A stretch of 64,000 nt of DNA from Hymenobacter nivis (GCF_006439025.1 NZ_RCYZ01000005.1:248001-312000); one strand, 5' to 3'; counted from the first letter of the stretch, positions 8,149-16,579 are shown. Notes: a model not told the origin generated them from the sequence alone. Numbers and translations are program-made.

Positions 8149-9330
8149 ATGCCCATTCCTGCCCCCCACGCCTCGGCCGCCAGCGTGCCGCCCCTGCCCC
8201 CGCCGATGGCCCCGCCCCGGCCGCTGCGCTACTTCACCCGCGTGTGCTGGGTGGCGCTGGGGGCCCTGTTTGTGTTTTCGGGGCTGATCAAGCTCAACGA
8301 CCCGGTGGGCACGGCCTACAAGCTGGAGGAATATTTCGAGGTTTTTGCCAAGGATTTCAGCCCGTTTTTTCTGCAATTTAAGGACGCGGCCCGATTCCTG
8401 TCCATCTTCCTCAGCTCGCTGGAAGTAATCCTGGGTGTGGCCGTACTGCTGCGCTGGTTCCTGCGCAAAACGCTGTGGGTGCTGCTGGCGCTGCTGGTGT
8501 TTTTCGGGTTTCTGACGTTCTATTCGGCCGCCTTTAATAAGGTGACGGACTGCGGCTGCTTCGGTGACTTCCTTAAGCTCACGCCTTGGGCCTCGTTTAC
8601 CAAAGACTTGGTGCTGTTGGGCTTGTGGGCCGTGGTGTTTTGGAACCAGCGGTTTTTGCGGCGCACCTTCGCCCCCGGCACCACCGGCCTGATGATGATG
8701 ACCGTGGCCACCGCCCTGGCCGTGGGCATCGGCATGCGGGCCCTGGGCCACCAACCGTATTTCGATTTCCTGCCCTATAAGGTGGGCAATAGCATTCCGC
8801 AGCTGATGAAGGCCCCCGAGGCGGCCCGCTACCGCTACACGTTCACGCGCAACGGCGAAACCAAGGAGTTCGACGCCTTTCCGACCGACTCGACCTGGAA
8901 GTACCAGGCCATGACGGTGCTCAACCCAGAACAGTCGCGCCCCGTCATCACCGACTTTGCGGTGTACGACCTGGAGGGCAACGACGTGACCAAGCAAATA
9001 CTGACCGGCAACAAGCTGATTCTCATCGTGCAGAACAGCAACAAGGCCGACCGCGACCGGTTCCTGCCCATCAACGCGCTGCTGACGGCGGCCGAAAAAT
9101 CGCGCAAGCACATCGACGTGCTGGCCATCACGAGCACCAGCCCGGCCAAGTTTGACGCCTTCCGCCACGACGTGAACCTGGCCGTGCCCTACTACACCGC
9201 CGATGCCACCGTGCTCAAGTCGATGGTGCGCTCCAACCCCGGGCTGATGGTGCTCAAGAACGGTAAAATCCTGGCCAAGTACCATTACCACGACGTGCCG
9301 AACCTGTACGAAGTGGAGAAATTGTATTAG
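8149..9330 (+). CDS. BT_3928-type membrane protein (DoxX/MauE-like with thioredoxin-like tail)
   Basis: The 393-residue protein has a proline-rich start and four to five membrane helices in residues 30-210, with the MauE/DoxX-like loop VTDCGCFGDFL that carries two cysteines. The soluble C-terminal half (about 285-393) looks like a degenerate thioredoxin fold. MauE-like proteins are linked to disulfide handling in the periplasm. It follows the DUF1599 gene closely and its stop overlaps the end of the convergent methyltransferase gene by four bases. Confidence 0.85.
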   Translation: MPIPAPHASAASVPPLPPPMAPPRPLRYFTRVCWVALGALFVFSGLIKLNDPVGTAYKLEEYFEVFAKDFSPFFLQFKDAARFLSIFLSSLEVILGVAVLLRWFLRKTLWVLLALLVFFGFLTFYSAAFNKVTDCGCFGDFLKLTPWASFTKDLVLLGLWAVVFWNQRFLRRTFAPGTTGLMMMTVATALAVGIGMRALGHQPYFDFLPYKVGNSIPQLMKAPEAARYRYTFTRNGETKEFDAFPTDSTWKYQAMTVLNPEQSRPVITDFAVYDLEGNDVTKQILTGNKLILIVQNSNKADRDRFLPINALLTAAEKSRKHIDVLAITSTSPAKFDAFRHDVNLAVPYYTADATVLKSMVRSNPGLMVLKNGKILAKYHYHDVPNLYEVEKLY

Positions 9331-10055
9331 CCTGGGGCCCCGGCCTTTCTGAAAAACCCGTGCGAATAGTGGTTGCCGTAGAGCGACACCATCTGCTCGG
9401 GCTTCGTGGCCAGGAATTCGTCGCAAGCCATCTTCACGCCTGGGTTGGCATCGTAGCCCGTGCCGGGGGCGGTGCGGTCGTGGTAGTCCATCAGCACGCA
9501 CACCGCCCCGACGCTCATTTTTGGGTAAACTTCCTCCAGGCAGTATTGCACCACGCTTTTGTGCTGCTGGGCGTCGCCCCCGAAGCCGCAGTCGATGTGC
9601 ACGAAGGCAATTTGCCCGGGCAGCTGCGTGGGCAGCGTATCCTGGAAATAGCCCTTATGCAGCACTGGCAAGGGCAAGCCCTCTTCCTTGAAATTCCGCT
9701 TTAGCTCCTCTTCCACGCTGCCCTTGAGCGTAAATTGGGTTTCGAAGCTGTCGAATAAGTGCAGGGTTTTATCGGCCTGGTACAATTGCACCACCCGCTG
9801 AAACAACAACGCGCACTGCCCGGTGAAGCACCCCAGTTCGACGACGTCGCCCCGCACCTGGTGGGCAATAACGGCATCTAGCAGATGGAAATAGTTGATG
9901 CGCTGCTCCACCGTGGTCATGTCCACCACGGGGTTGGGCAAGGGCCGGGCGTAGCAACCCAGCCGAAGGGTCTTCAGGCTTTTGTTGAGCAGGGCCGCTA
10001 CTAACGTTTTTTTCTTTGACGCGCTCGGCTGTTCGGATATAAAAAAATTGTTCAT
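9327..10055 (-). CDS. TylF/MycF-type SAM-dependent methyltransferase
   Basis: The 242-residue protein has the macrocin O-methyltransferase pattern: a SAM-binding DVVELGCFTGQCALLF near residue 78, an acidic LHLFDSFE loop, AFVHIDCGFGGDA with metal-ligand type aspartates, and VLMDYHDRTAPG. Relatives methylate sugars or other hydroxyl groups. The substrate here is unknown. The ATG at 10055 is preferred to one at 10070, because the shorter form starts at the conserved part. It ends inside the stop of the convergent DoxX-like gene. Confidence 0.85.
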   Translation of the reverse strand: MNNFFISEQPSASKKKTLVAALLNKSLKTLRLGCYARPLPNPVVDMTTVEQRINYFHLLDAVIAHQVRGDVVELGCFTGQCALLFQRVVQLYQADKTLHLFDSFETQFTLKGSVEEELKRNFKEEGLPLPVLHKGYFQDTLPTQLPGQIAFVHIDCGFGGDAQQHKSVVQYCLEEVYPKMSVGAVCVLMDYHDRTAPGTGYDANPGVKMACDEFLATKPEQMVSLYGNHYSHGFFRKAGAPG

Positions 10056-10389
10056 CGATGGACGGCCCAATGCCGCAGTTTATAGGGAAATTGATAGGTA
10101 ATTTTATGTTTATTCCGGCCCGTTTTATATAAATAACGGCCCATAGTAATCTGGATAAGTGAATATACTGGGGGCCACCAGTTGCAGCCTTGAGGCCGGT
10201 TTGCCGGGGCTTTTGGCGCGGCGTGGGGCCATAGTCGACGGCGGCTTGGCAACGGAGCGCCGCACCGGGCTACAGTGCCGTGCGCACTGGCACCAGCGCC
10301 ACGCTGGGTAGCAGCCACCAAAGGGCATTTTTTGCACCTTTGCAGCGCGCCGCCGCCTATGGTCCGCCCACGCTTCCACCGCCAAGTAC
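10056..10389. other. Divergent intergenic region
   Basis: This holds the start regions of the minus-strand methyltransferase and the plus-strand permease. The part 10070-10150 is AT-rich. A CACCTTTG stretch at about 10337, one base off the -7 consensus TAnnTTTG, may serve the permease. No gene is seen. Confidence 0.4.
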
Positions 10390-11448
10390 ATGCTCACCTT
10401 CTTCCTCCGCCGCCTGGGCCAGGGCCTACTCGTGCTGGTGGGCGTGGCGTGCACGGTCTTTTTCCTGTTTAATGTGCTGCCCGGCGACCCCGCCGCCCTG
10501 CTGGCTGGCCAGCGCACCGACCTGGCCACCAAGGCCGCCATCAACGCCGACCTGGGCCTCGACCAGCCGCTGCCCCGCCGCCTGGTGGGCTACCTCAACG
10601 ACGTGTCGCCGCTGGGCTTGCACCCGCGCGACTCGGCCGGGCGCGCCCGCTACGGAGGCCTCACGGTGCTGCCGCTGGGGCCCCAGGCGCTGGTGCTGAA
10701 GGTGCCTTATCTGCGGCGCTCGTTCCAGAGCAACAAGGACGTGCTCAGCATCTTGCTCGATTATTTCCCCGGCACGCTGTGGCTGGCGCTGGCGGCCATG
10801 CTCATTGCCAGCGTCATCGGCGTAGCCCTGGGCGTGCTGGCGGCCCTGCGGCCCCAGTCGGCGCTGGACAGGGCCCTGGTCACGGTTTCGGTGCTGGGCA
10901 TTTCGGTGCCCTCGTTCGTGGCCGCCATCGTCATCGCTGTCACATTTGGCTTTTACTGGAGCCACTGGACAGGCCTGAGCCTAACGGGCCAGCTCTTTGA
11001 AACCGACCCCTTTACGGGCGTGCGGCACCTAGTGCTGCGCAACCTGCTGCTGCCGGCCGTGGCGCTGGGCGTGCGCCCGCTGGCGGTCATCACCCAGCTC
11101 ACGCGCTCGAGCATGCTCGACGTGCTGGGGCAGGACTACATCCGCACGGCGCGGGCCAAGGGCCTGAGCTACCGCGCCACCGTGCTGCGCCACGCCCTGC
11201 GCAACGCCCTGAACCCGGTGGTCACGGCCGTGTCGGGCTGGCTGGCCTCGCTGATGGCGGGCGCGTTCTTCATCGAGTACATCTTCAACTGGAAGGGACT
11301 GGGCACCATTACGTTACGAGCCGTAGAAAACCTCGATTTCCCGGTCGTGATGGGCGCCACGCTGTTCGTAGCGGCCCTGTTTGTGCTCATCAACATTGCC
11401 GTGGACGTGCTCTACGCCGTGCTCGACCCGCGGGTGAAAATCAGTTAG
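10390..11448 (+). CDS. ABC transporter permease, DppB/OppB family
   Basis: The 352-residue inner-membrane protein has the DppB/OppB layout: an N-terminal helix (LLVLVGVACTVFFLFNVLPGDPAALL), a periplasmic stretch, then five helices. The EAA loop is YIRTARAKGLSYRATVLRHALRN without a break in its conserved glycine. Such permeases form the channel for peptides or nickel. It stands alone, with no second permease, ATPase or binding protein beside it, so the rest of the transporter must be elsewhere. Confidence 0.93.
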   Translation: MLTFFLRRLGQGLLVLVGVACTVFFLFNVLPGDPAALLAGQRTDLATKAAINADLGLDQPLPRRLVGYLNDVSPLGLHPRDSAGRARYGGLTVLPLGPQALVLKVPYLRRSFQSNKDVLSILLDYFPGTLWLALAAMLIASVIGVALGVLAALRPQSALDRALVTVSVLGISVPSFVAAIVIAVTFGFYWSHWTGLSLTGQLFETDPFTGVRHLVLRNLLLPAVALGVRPLAVITQLTRSSMLDVLGQDYIRTARAKGLSYRATVLRHALRNALNPVVTAVSGWLASLMAGAFFIEYIFNWKGLGTITLRAVENLDFPVVMGATLFVAALFVLINIAVDVLYAVLDPRVKIS

Positions 11449-11478
11449 CAGTAAACATCTAACAGTGAACCGTTAGCG

Positions 11479-11620
11479 GGGCAGAATAGGGCCCCCAGGG
11501 CGTCATGCAGAGCGCAGTGAAGCATCTTTGCCGCGGCAGTAACTCAGTCGATTGGGTTAGTTGCGCAGGGAAGTTGCTTCGCTGCGCCCTGCATCACGCC
11601 CTGGGGGCCCTGTTCTGCCC
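11479..11620. repeat. Long palindromic repeat, family A, copy 1
   Basis: An imperfect inverted repeat of about 142 bases. The left half contains GTCATGCAGAGCGCAGTGAAG followed by CATCTTTGCCGCGGCAGTAA, and the right half is nearly its reverse complement (TTGCTTCGCTGCGCCCTGCAT). The outer arms also pair through GGGCCCCCAGGGCG. Flanking sequence belongs to the second hairpin family. It fills the gap between the permease and aroK. Confidence 0.8.
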
Positions 11621-11666
11621 GTTAACTGCTCATTGCCAACTATTCACTGATAACTGCTCCCTAGAA

Positions 11667-12197
11667 ATGCACCTCTCTTTACTTGGCATGCCCGGCTCGG
11701 GCAAAAGCACGCTGGGCCGGGCGCTGGCCCAGCACTTCAACTGGCAGTTTCTGGACCTGGACGCCGAGATTGTGGCGCGCGCGGGCCAGGCCATTCCGGC
11801 CATTTTTGCCGCGCACGGCGAGGCCCATTTTCGGCAATTGGAGGCCGAGGTGCTGCGGGACGTGGTGGCCCGCCCGGGGCCCCTGGTACTGGCCACGGGC
11901 GGCGGCACGCCCTGCTTCCACGACAACATCAACGCGCTAAACGCCAGCACTTTTACGCTGTGGCTGGACGTGCCGCTGGCCGTGCTGGCGCGGCGCATGG
12001 AGCGCGGCGGCGCGGCGCGGCGGCCGCTGCTGGCGGGCGCGGGGCCCCAACTGAGCACGGCGCTGGCCGAAACCCTGGCGGCCCGCCAGCAGTTTTATAG
12101 CCAGGCCCGCCTGCGCCTTGCGGAAACCCGCGCGCCGCTGGCGGCGTTGTTGCCGGCGTTGGCCCACGCCGGCTTCCCGGCTGGGGCCCCTGTTTAA
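11667..12197 (+). CDS. aroK: Shikimate kinase
   Basis: The 176-residue kinase phosphorylates shikimate at the 3-hydroxyl in aromatic amino acid synthesis. It carries the Walker A motif GMPGSGKST at residues 7-15, the shikimate-binding aspartate region FLDLDAEIVARAG, a conserved FR (HFRQLE) and the GGGTP loop. The lid arginine region is RRPLL. The ATG at 11667 starts directly at the beta strand before the P-loop, as in the family. It lies after a repeat element and is not clearly linked to its neighbours. Confidence 0.93.
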   Translation: MHLSLLGMPGSGKSTLGRALAQHFNWQFLDLDAEIVARAGQAIPAIFAAHGEAHFRQLEAEVLRDVVARPGPLVLATGGGTPCFHDNINALNASTFTLWLDVPLAVLARRMERGGAARRPLLAGAGPQLSTALAETLAARQQFYSQARLRLAETRAPLAALLPALAHAGFPAGAPV

Positions 12198-12208
12198 ATC
12201 GGGGGCCG

Positions 12209-12216
12209 TAAATTTG
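12209..12216 (+). promoter_or_regulatory. Bacteroidota -7 box (TAAATTTG)
   Basis: CCGTAAATTTGTGGGCC contains a perfect TAnnTTTG, 36 bases upstream of the fatty acid hydroxylase ATG. No TTTG is seen at the -33 position. Confidence 0.4.
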
Positions 12217-12251
12217 TGGGCCGAAGTGTTCGCGTACTTTATCAATAGCTT

Positions 12252-12905
12252 ATGCAATCTGCACCCGCAGCCCCCACCCCCGCCGCAGCCCCCCGGCCCA
12301 AGCACAAAGGGTCGGCCCAGCTTTTCGAAAACCCGCTGCTTGAGCGGCTCTCGCACACCCACATTGCCTGGCCGGTGGGCATTTTTGCCGCCACCACCCT
12401 GCTGAGCCTATACTACGGCTTCACCCACGGCTTCCTGTCGGGGCTTTCGGCGCTGGGGCTATTTTTGGGCGGGCTGCTGCTGTTCACATTCGTCGAGTAT
12501 GCGGTGCACCGCTACCTCTACCACCTGCCGGCCACCACGCCGCGCAAGGCCAAGTTTCAGTACACGATGCACGGCGTGCACCACGAGTTCCCGAAGGACA
12601 AGACGCGGCTGGCCATGCCGCCCATCGTCACGGTGTTCGTGGCGTCGCTGCTGTTCTTCATTTTCCGGCTGGTGTTTGGCAGCTGGGCATTCGGCATTCT
12701 GGCCGGCTTCACGTTTGGCTACGCCTCGTACCTGTTTGTGCATTACGCCATTCACGCGTATTCGCCGCCCAAAAACTTCCTGAAAGTGTGGTGGACGCAC
12801 CACAGCCAGCACCACTACCGGCAAGACGAAGTGGCGTTTGGCGTGAGCAGCACCCTTTGGGACCACGTTATCGGCACCATGCCCAAAGCCCGCCAGGGCG
12901 AATAA
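12252..12905 (+). CDS. Fatty acid hydroxylase (sterol desaturase superfamily)
   Basis: The 217-residue membrane enzyme has four hydrophobic segments and the histidine clusters that bind the di-iron centre: HRYLYH (near residue 80), HGVHHEFPKD (near 100), HYAIH, and HHSQHH near 180. The HGVHHEFPKD form is that of fatty acid 2-hydroxylases, which would hydroxylate the acyl chain of sphingolipids or ornithine lipids. This fits Bacteroidota, which make both. A strong palindromic terminator follows. Confidence 0.9.
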   Translation: MQSAPAAPTPAAAPRPKHKGSAQLFENPLLERLSHTHIAWPVGIFAATTLLSLYYGFTHGFLSGLSALGLFLGGLLLFTFVEYAVHRYLYHLPATTPRKAKFQYTMHGVHHEFPKDKTRLAMPPIVTVFVASLLFFIFRLVFGSWAFGILAGFTFGYASYLFVHYAIHAYSPPKNFLKVWWTHHSQHHYRQDEVAFGVSSTLWDHVIGTMPKARQGE

Positions 12906-12920
12906 GGCCCCCAGCCCAGC

Positions 12921-12966
12921 CACAAAAAAGCGGCGCTCCCCACGTGGGGAGCGCCGCTTTTTTGTG
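12921..12966. terminator. Perfect 46-bp palindromic terminator
   Basis: The sequence is a perfect palindrome centred on CACGTG, with A6 on the left, T6 on the right and a GC stem (GCGGCGCTCCCC) between them. It can end transcription from either side. A second hairpin follows at once. Confidence 0.85.
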
Positions 12967-12976
12967 GGCTTTGATC

Positions 12977-13038
12977 AGCTATCGGTTACTCGCTGCTAGT
13001 TGTCAGGATGCATAACTAGCAGCGAGTAACCGATAGCT
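12977..13038. repeat. Intergenic hairpin with a perfect 25-bp stem
   Basis: The arms 12977-13001 and 13014-13038 are exact reverse complements around a 12-base loop. The arm contains the words TATCGG, TTACTCGCTG and CTAGTT, of the same style as the hairpin at 3456-3501. There is no T-run. It lies between two convergent genes. Confidence 0.8.
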
Positions 13039-13051
13039 ACCAACTAAAAAG

Positions 13052-13234
13052 CTATGAATTGCTGCCGCCGCTCATTTTGCTGATAAATAAGATGATTAGG
13101 GCAATGACGAGCACCACGCCAATGATGCCCGTATAGGCCCCAGCTTTGAAGATGCCAGCGACGGCGTCGCAGCTGCTCAGCGAAAAGGTGAGGACGCCAA
13201 GCAATAGGAACAGGGAAAACCGAAGGGAACGCAT
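13052..13234 (-). CDS. Small lipoprotein with one membrane helix
   Basis: The 60-residue product has a lipoprotein signal ending at C22 (TFSLSSC) and a hydrophobic stretch near residues 36-52 (YTGIIGVVLVIALIILFI). Very similar tiny Bacteroidota proteins exist and are often mislabelled as phosphatidate cytidylyltransferase; nothing in this one suggests an enzyme. It precedes the TPM-domain gene on the same strand after a short tandem duplication is passed. Confidence 0.65.
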   Translation of the reverse strand: MRSLRFSLFLLLGVLTFSLSSCDAVAGIFKAGAYTGIIGVVLVIALIILFISKMSGGSNS

Positions 13235-13307
13235 GGCGTTGAGGGATGGGAAGTAAGGGAAGGTTAGGGTATCTTGCTCGGCATGATACTACTACCGCCA
13301 CCAAAAG

Positions 13308-13357
13308 GTTGAGCTTATCGAGTGCCCTACCAGTTGAGCTTATCGGGGGCCCTACCA
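13308..13357. repeat. 25-bp tandem duplication across a stop codon
   Basis: Units 13308-13332 and 13333-13357 both read GTTGAGCTTATCG, then three to four differing bases, then GCCCTACCA. The right unit contains the stop codon (13352-13354, minus strand) of the TPM-domain gene. Confidence 0.85.
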
Positions 13358-14179
13358 GCTGCCGCTGGCGCCGCCCCCGCCGCTATCGCCGCCCCCGAAC
13401 CCGCCGAACCCGCCGCCGCTACCCCCGCCACCGCCGCCAAAACCGCCGCCGCCACCAAAGCCGCCCAGGCCCCCAAACAGAATGGGCCCGAAGCCGCCGC
13501 TGCGCCCGCCGCGGCCACCCCCGCCCCCGCCGCCGCGGCGGCTGATTTGAATGAAGATGAAGATGGCAATCAGGATGACGATAATTAGGCCGAAGCCAGG
13601 GCCCCCGCCGCCCTGGCCGCGGTCCTGCGCCGCGGCCGGGTCGGCCTTGTACTCGCCGCGGGCCAGGGCAATGAGCTGGTCGGTGCCGCGGTCGAGGCCG
13701 GCGTAGTACTGGTCTTGCTTAAAGGCCGGCACCAACGTGTTGCTGATGATGCGCTTGGCCAGGGCGTCGGGCACGGCCCCTTCCAGGCCCCGCCCGGTTT
13801 GGATGCGGGCGGCGTGCTCCTGCTGCGCCACCAGCACCAGAATACCGTTGTTCTTGCCCTTTTGGCCAATGCCCCAGGCGCGGTACAGCTGCTGGGCATA
13901 GTCGGCAATCTCATTACCGCCCAGGTTGGGCACGGTCACGACGGCGATTTGCGACGAAGTGCTGTCGTTGTAGGCCACCAGCTTTTGCTCCAGGGCATCG
14001 GCCTCCTGGGGCTGCATGAGGTGGGCCAGGTCGTTCACGAGGCGCGGCGGGTTGGGGCGCGGGGGCAGGCCCTGGGCCAGGGCCCCGGCGGTGGCCAGCA
14101 CGGCCAGCAGCAGCCCGGCCAGCGCCTGGCGCAGCCAGGGCCGCGCCGCGGCTACCCGCAAGCGGAGGGCCCGGCTCAT
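13352..14179 (-). CDS. TPM-domain protein with glycine-rich tail (YgcG-like)
   Basis: The 275-residue protein has an N-terminal signal peptide (about 1-35), a TPM domain (about 45-175, with LVNDLAHLMQPQEADALEQKL and SQIAVVTVPNLGG), one membrane helix near 200-220 (FGLIIVILIAIFIFI), and a tail of about 60 residues that is more than half glycine. The domain is thought to work at the envelope, in membrane protein repair or turnover, together with LemA. It overlaps the second TPM gene by four bases and belongs to the lemA operon. Confidence 0.9.
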   Translation of the reverse strand: MSRALRLRVAAARPWLRQALAGLLLAVLATAGALAQGLPPRPNPPRLVNDLAHLMQPQEADALEQKLVAYNDSTSSQIAVVTVPNLGGNEIADYAQQLYRAWGIGQKGKNNGILVLVAQQEHAARIQTGRGLEGAVPDALAKRIISNTLVPAFKQDQYYAGLDRGTDQLIALARGEYKADPAAAQDRGQGGGGPGFGLIIVILIAIFIFIQISRRGGGGGGGRGGRSGGFGPILFGGLGGFGGGGGFGGGGGGSGGGFGGFGGGDSGGGGASGSW

Positions 14180-14634
14180 GGGCGGGGCGACGGCTCATCG
14201 CCGCCAATAGATATGCTGTCGTCCAGCTCGTTCTGGTCGGTGGCCGCGTCGTAGGGGAAGTAGCGCTTGAGCTGCTCGCCCACCTGGCGAATACCGTGTT
14301 CGAGGCCAGCCACGTACTTCTCCTGCCGAAAATCGCGCAGCACCGCCTCCTTGGTTTCCTCCCAAAAATCGTCGGGCACCACCGAGTTGATGCCCACGTC
14401 GCCGGCAATAGCGAACTGGCGGCTGGTCCAGGCCATGTAAAACAGCACGCCGTTGCGCTGGGCGGTGCGGTGCATGCCCAGCTCGCTGAATACCTGCGCC
14501 GCCCGGTCGAGGGGCTCGGGCGTAGGGCAGGCGTCCTCCAGGTGCACCCGGATTTCGCCCGACGTGGTGACCTCCGCCTGGCGGATGGCCGCCACCAGGG
14601 CCGCGTCCTGGGCGGGGGTGAGGGGAGATTTCAT
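14176..14634 (-). CDS. TPM-domain protein, short form
   Basis: The 152-residue protein is a bare TPM domain without signal peptide or membrane helix. It starts with LTPAQDAALVAAIRQAE and has TSGEIRVHLED and RNGVLFYMAW, where 'GEI...' and 'NGVL.Y' are typical of the family. The acidic C-terminus is not conserved. The stop overlaps the next gene's ATG (4 bases). The order lemA, TPM, TPM is a known Bacteroidota arrangement. Confidence 0.88.
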   Translation of the reverse strand: MKSPLTPAQDAALVAAIRQAEVTTSGEIRVHLEDACPTPEPLDRAAQVFSELGMHRTAQRNGVLFYMAWTSRQFAIAGDVGINSVVPDDFWEETKEAVLRDFRQEKYVAGLEHGIRQVGEQLKRYFPYDAATDQNELDDSISIGGDEPSPRP

Positions 14635-14653
14635 AGCTTATCAGTTAACAATT

Positions 14654-14727
14654 AACAGTGAGCAGTGAACAGTTGGCAAGCGGACAATGGTGCTGCCCGG
14701 CCTGCAAACTGTTCACTGCTCACTGTT
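14654..14727. repeat. Intergenic hairpin, 21-bp perfect stem
   Basis: The arms 14654-14674 and 14707-14727 are exact reverse complements, with a 32-base loop. The arm repeats the word CAGTGA/CAGTGAAC. Outside it TTATCAGT (left) and ACTGATAA (right) extend the pairing after a short bulge. It separates lemA from the TPM gene without an obvious T-run. Confidence 0.75.
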
Positions 14728-14737
14728 CACTGATAAT

Positions 14738-15316
14738 TTAGAACTGTACCGTGGGGGCCTTGCTGGCGGCGGCGTCGGCCTCGAAGTAGGGCTTCTCCTT
14801 GAAGCCGAACATATTGGCAAACAGGTTATTGGGGAACGAGCGGGTGAACGTGTTGTAATCGGTCGTGGCGGTGTTGAAGTCGTTGCGTGCCACGTTGATG
14901 CGGTTTTCAGTGCCCTCAATCTGGGCTTGCAGCTCCTGGAAGTTGGCGTTGGCCTTCAGCTCGGGATAATTTTCCGACACGGCCAGCAGGCGGCCCAGGC
15001 CGGAGGAGAGCTGGCTTTGAGCAGCCTGGAATTTCTGGATGTTTTCGGGCGTCAGCTGGTCGGCGTTAAGTTGCACGCTGGTGGCCTTGGCGCGGGCTTC
15101 GATGACGCCCTCAAGGGTCGATTTCTCGAAGTTGGCGGCGCCCTTCACGGTGTTCACCAAGTTGGGAATCAGGTCGGAGCGGCGCTGGTAGGCGCTCTGC
15201 ACACCGGCCCACTTGTTTTTCACTTCCTGGTCGCGGGTGACCATGCCGTTGTAGCCGCACGACGATTGCGAAAGCAGGATGATGAAGCCGGCAAAGTAGA
15301 GGAGGAGGCGTTTCAT
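14738..15316 (-). CDS. lemA: LemA family lipoprotein
   Basis: The 192-residue protein has a lipoprotein signal with C20 (LLSQSSCGYNG). The LemA core follows: VTRDQEVKNKWAGVQSAY, RRSDLIPNLVNTVKG and AISENYPELKAN-like LLAVSENYPELKANANF, all helical. LemA proteins are envelope-associated helical bundles that occur with TPM-domain proteins; their exact activity is not settled. The ATG at 15316 is preferred over the long upstream frame because it starts at the signal peptide. It is the first gene of a three-gene unit. Confidence 0.93.
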   Translation of the reverse strand: MKRLLLYFAGFIILLSQSSCGYNGMVTRDQEVKNKWAGVQSAYQRRSDLIPNLVNTVKGAANFEKSTLEGVIEARAKATSVQLNADQLTPENIQKFQAAQSQLSSGLGRLLAVSENYPELKANANFQELQAQIEGTENRINVARNDFNTATTDYNTFTRSFPNNLFANMFGFKEKPYFEADAAASKAPTVQF

Positions 15317-15455
15317 GGGGAAAGAGGGTAAGGTGAAAGAGGGTGAAGACGAAGAAAAACGGCGCGGGGGCCCCGAACCAATGGGGCCCCGGCCGGTTTG
15401 AGGCCAGCGGCTGGGCCGCATACGCAACCGTAGCCCGGCGGTTGTTTGCCGGCCG

Positions 15456-15495
15456 CGGCCGTACTTGCGGGCCGGTGAAGCTGCAAGTACGGCCG
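15456..15495. repeat. Hairpin in the leader of the nucleotidyltransferase gene
   Basis: CGGCCGTACTTGC at 15456-15468 is an exact reverse complement of 15483-15495, with a 14-base loop. It lies 28 bases before the GTG start. The left arm includes GTACTTGCGG, which resembles the promoter-like words found before other genes here. Confidence 0.6.
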
Positions 15496-15522
15496 GTTTC
15501 CTCATTTTTACTTTTCCCCGCT

Positions 15523-16524
15523 GTGAAAGCCATCATTCCCGTTGCCGGCATTGGCTCGCGCCTGCGCCCCCACACCCACACCCAGCCCAAGAGCCTGGTG
15601 CCGGTGGCCGGCAACACCATCCTGGGCCACATCATCGACCGCCTGATGGCCGCCGGCCTCACCGAGTTCGTGTTTGTGGTGGGCTACCTCGGCGATAAAG
15701 TGGTGAGCTACGTGCGCCGCCGCTACCCCGACCTGAACGCAACCTTCGTGCTGCAAGAGCCCCGCGAGGGCCTGGGCCACGCCCTGTGGCTGGCGCGCGA
15801 CACGTTCCGGCACGACCCCGACGGGGTGCTGATTTTGCTCGGCGACACCATTGTGGACGTGGACCTGCCCGCCCTGCTGGCCACGCCCGGCACGGTGCTG
15901 GCCGTGAAGGAAGTGAAAACGCCCTCGCTCTTCGGCCTCGTGGAAACGGGCCCCGGCGGCCGCGTGCGCAAGGTGGTGGAGAAGCCCACCATTCCCAAGT
16001 CCAACTTTGCCCTGGTGGGCCTCTACAAGCTGGCCGATGCCGAGCGCCTGGCCCAGGCCCTGGAGTGGCTCATTGCCAGCAACGTGCGCACCCACGGCGA
16101 GTTCCAGCTCACCGATGCGCTGATGCACCTCATCGAGCAGGGCGAGGACATGACCACCGCCGCCGTGGATAACTGGTTTGACTGCGGCCGCAAGGACACG
16201 CTGCTCGAAGCCAACGCCCGCCTGCTCAACCGGCCCGAGTTCCTGGAGCCGCGCGAGTACCCCGATTTTGTGGGCACGGTCATCATCCCGCCCGTGAGCA
16301 TCGGGCCGGGCTGCCGCATCGAAAACTCCATCATCGGGCCCAACGTGGCCATCGGCGACAAAACCATCGTCGAGCATACCATCCTCAGCAACTCCATCAT
16401 CGGCTCGTACTCCGAGCTGCGCTCGGCCGTGATGCACGACTGCATTGTGGGCTCCGACGCCTCGTTCCGGGGCCTCAACCACAGCCTCAACATCGGCGAC
16501 AATACCGAGATTGACTACAGCTAG
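15523..16524 (+). CDS. Sugar-phosphate nucleotidyltransferase with left-handed beta helix
   Basis: The 333-residue enzyme has the signature IPVAGIGSRLRPHT...PKSLVPVAG at its start, the metal-binding GDTIVDVD and the later VEKP and FDCGRKDTLLEAN motifs of RmlA/GlmU-type pyrophosphorylases. From about residue 250 a run of hexapeptide repeats (IGPGCRIENSIIGPNVAIGD) forms a beta helix. It should make an NDP-sugar; which sugar is not clear. The start is a GTG at 15523. The glycosyltransferase that follows may use the product. Confidence 0.9.
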   Translation: MKAIIPVAGIGSRLRPHTHTQPKSLVPVAGNTILGHIIDRLMAAGLTEFVFVVGYLGDKVVSYVRRRYPDLNATFVLQEPREGLGHALWLARDTFRHDPDGVLILLGDTIVDVDLPALLATPGTVLAVKEVKTPSLFGLVETGPGGRVRKVVEKPTIPKSNFALVGLYKLADAERLAQALEWLIASNVRTHGEFQLTDALMHLIEQGEDMTTAAVDNWFDCGRKDTLLEANARLLNRPEFLEPREYPDFVGTVIIPPVSIGPGCRIENSIIGPNVAIGDKTIVEHTILSNSIIGSYSELRSAVMHDCIVGSDASFRGLNHSLNIGDNTEIDYS

Positions 16525-16571
16525 GGCCCCCGGGGCCCTGGGGGCCCTTGGCCGCCGCAGGATTTTTCCTT

Positions 16572-16579
16572 GATCTTTG
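16572..16579 (+). promoter_or_regulatory. Possible -7 box (GATCTTTG) before the GT2 gene
   Basis: TTGATCTTTGTGGGCC differs from TAnnTTTG at one base and has the GTGG extension seen at other promoters here. It overlaps the first possible start (TTG 16577) of the glycosyltransferase, which argues for the downstream start at 16637. Confidence 0.3.
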
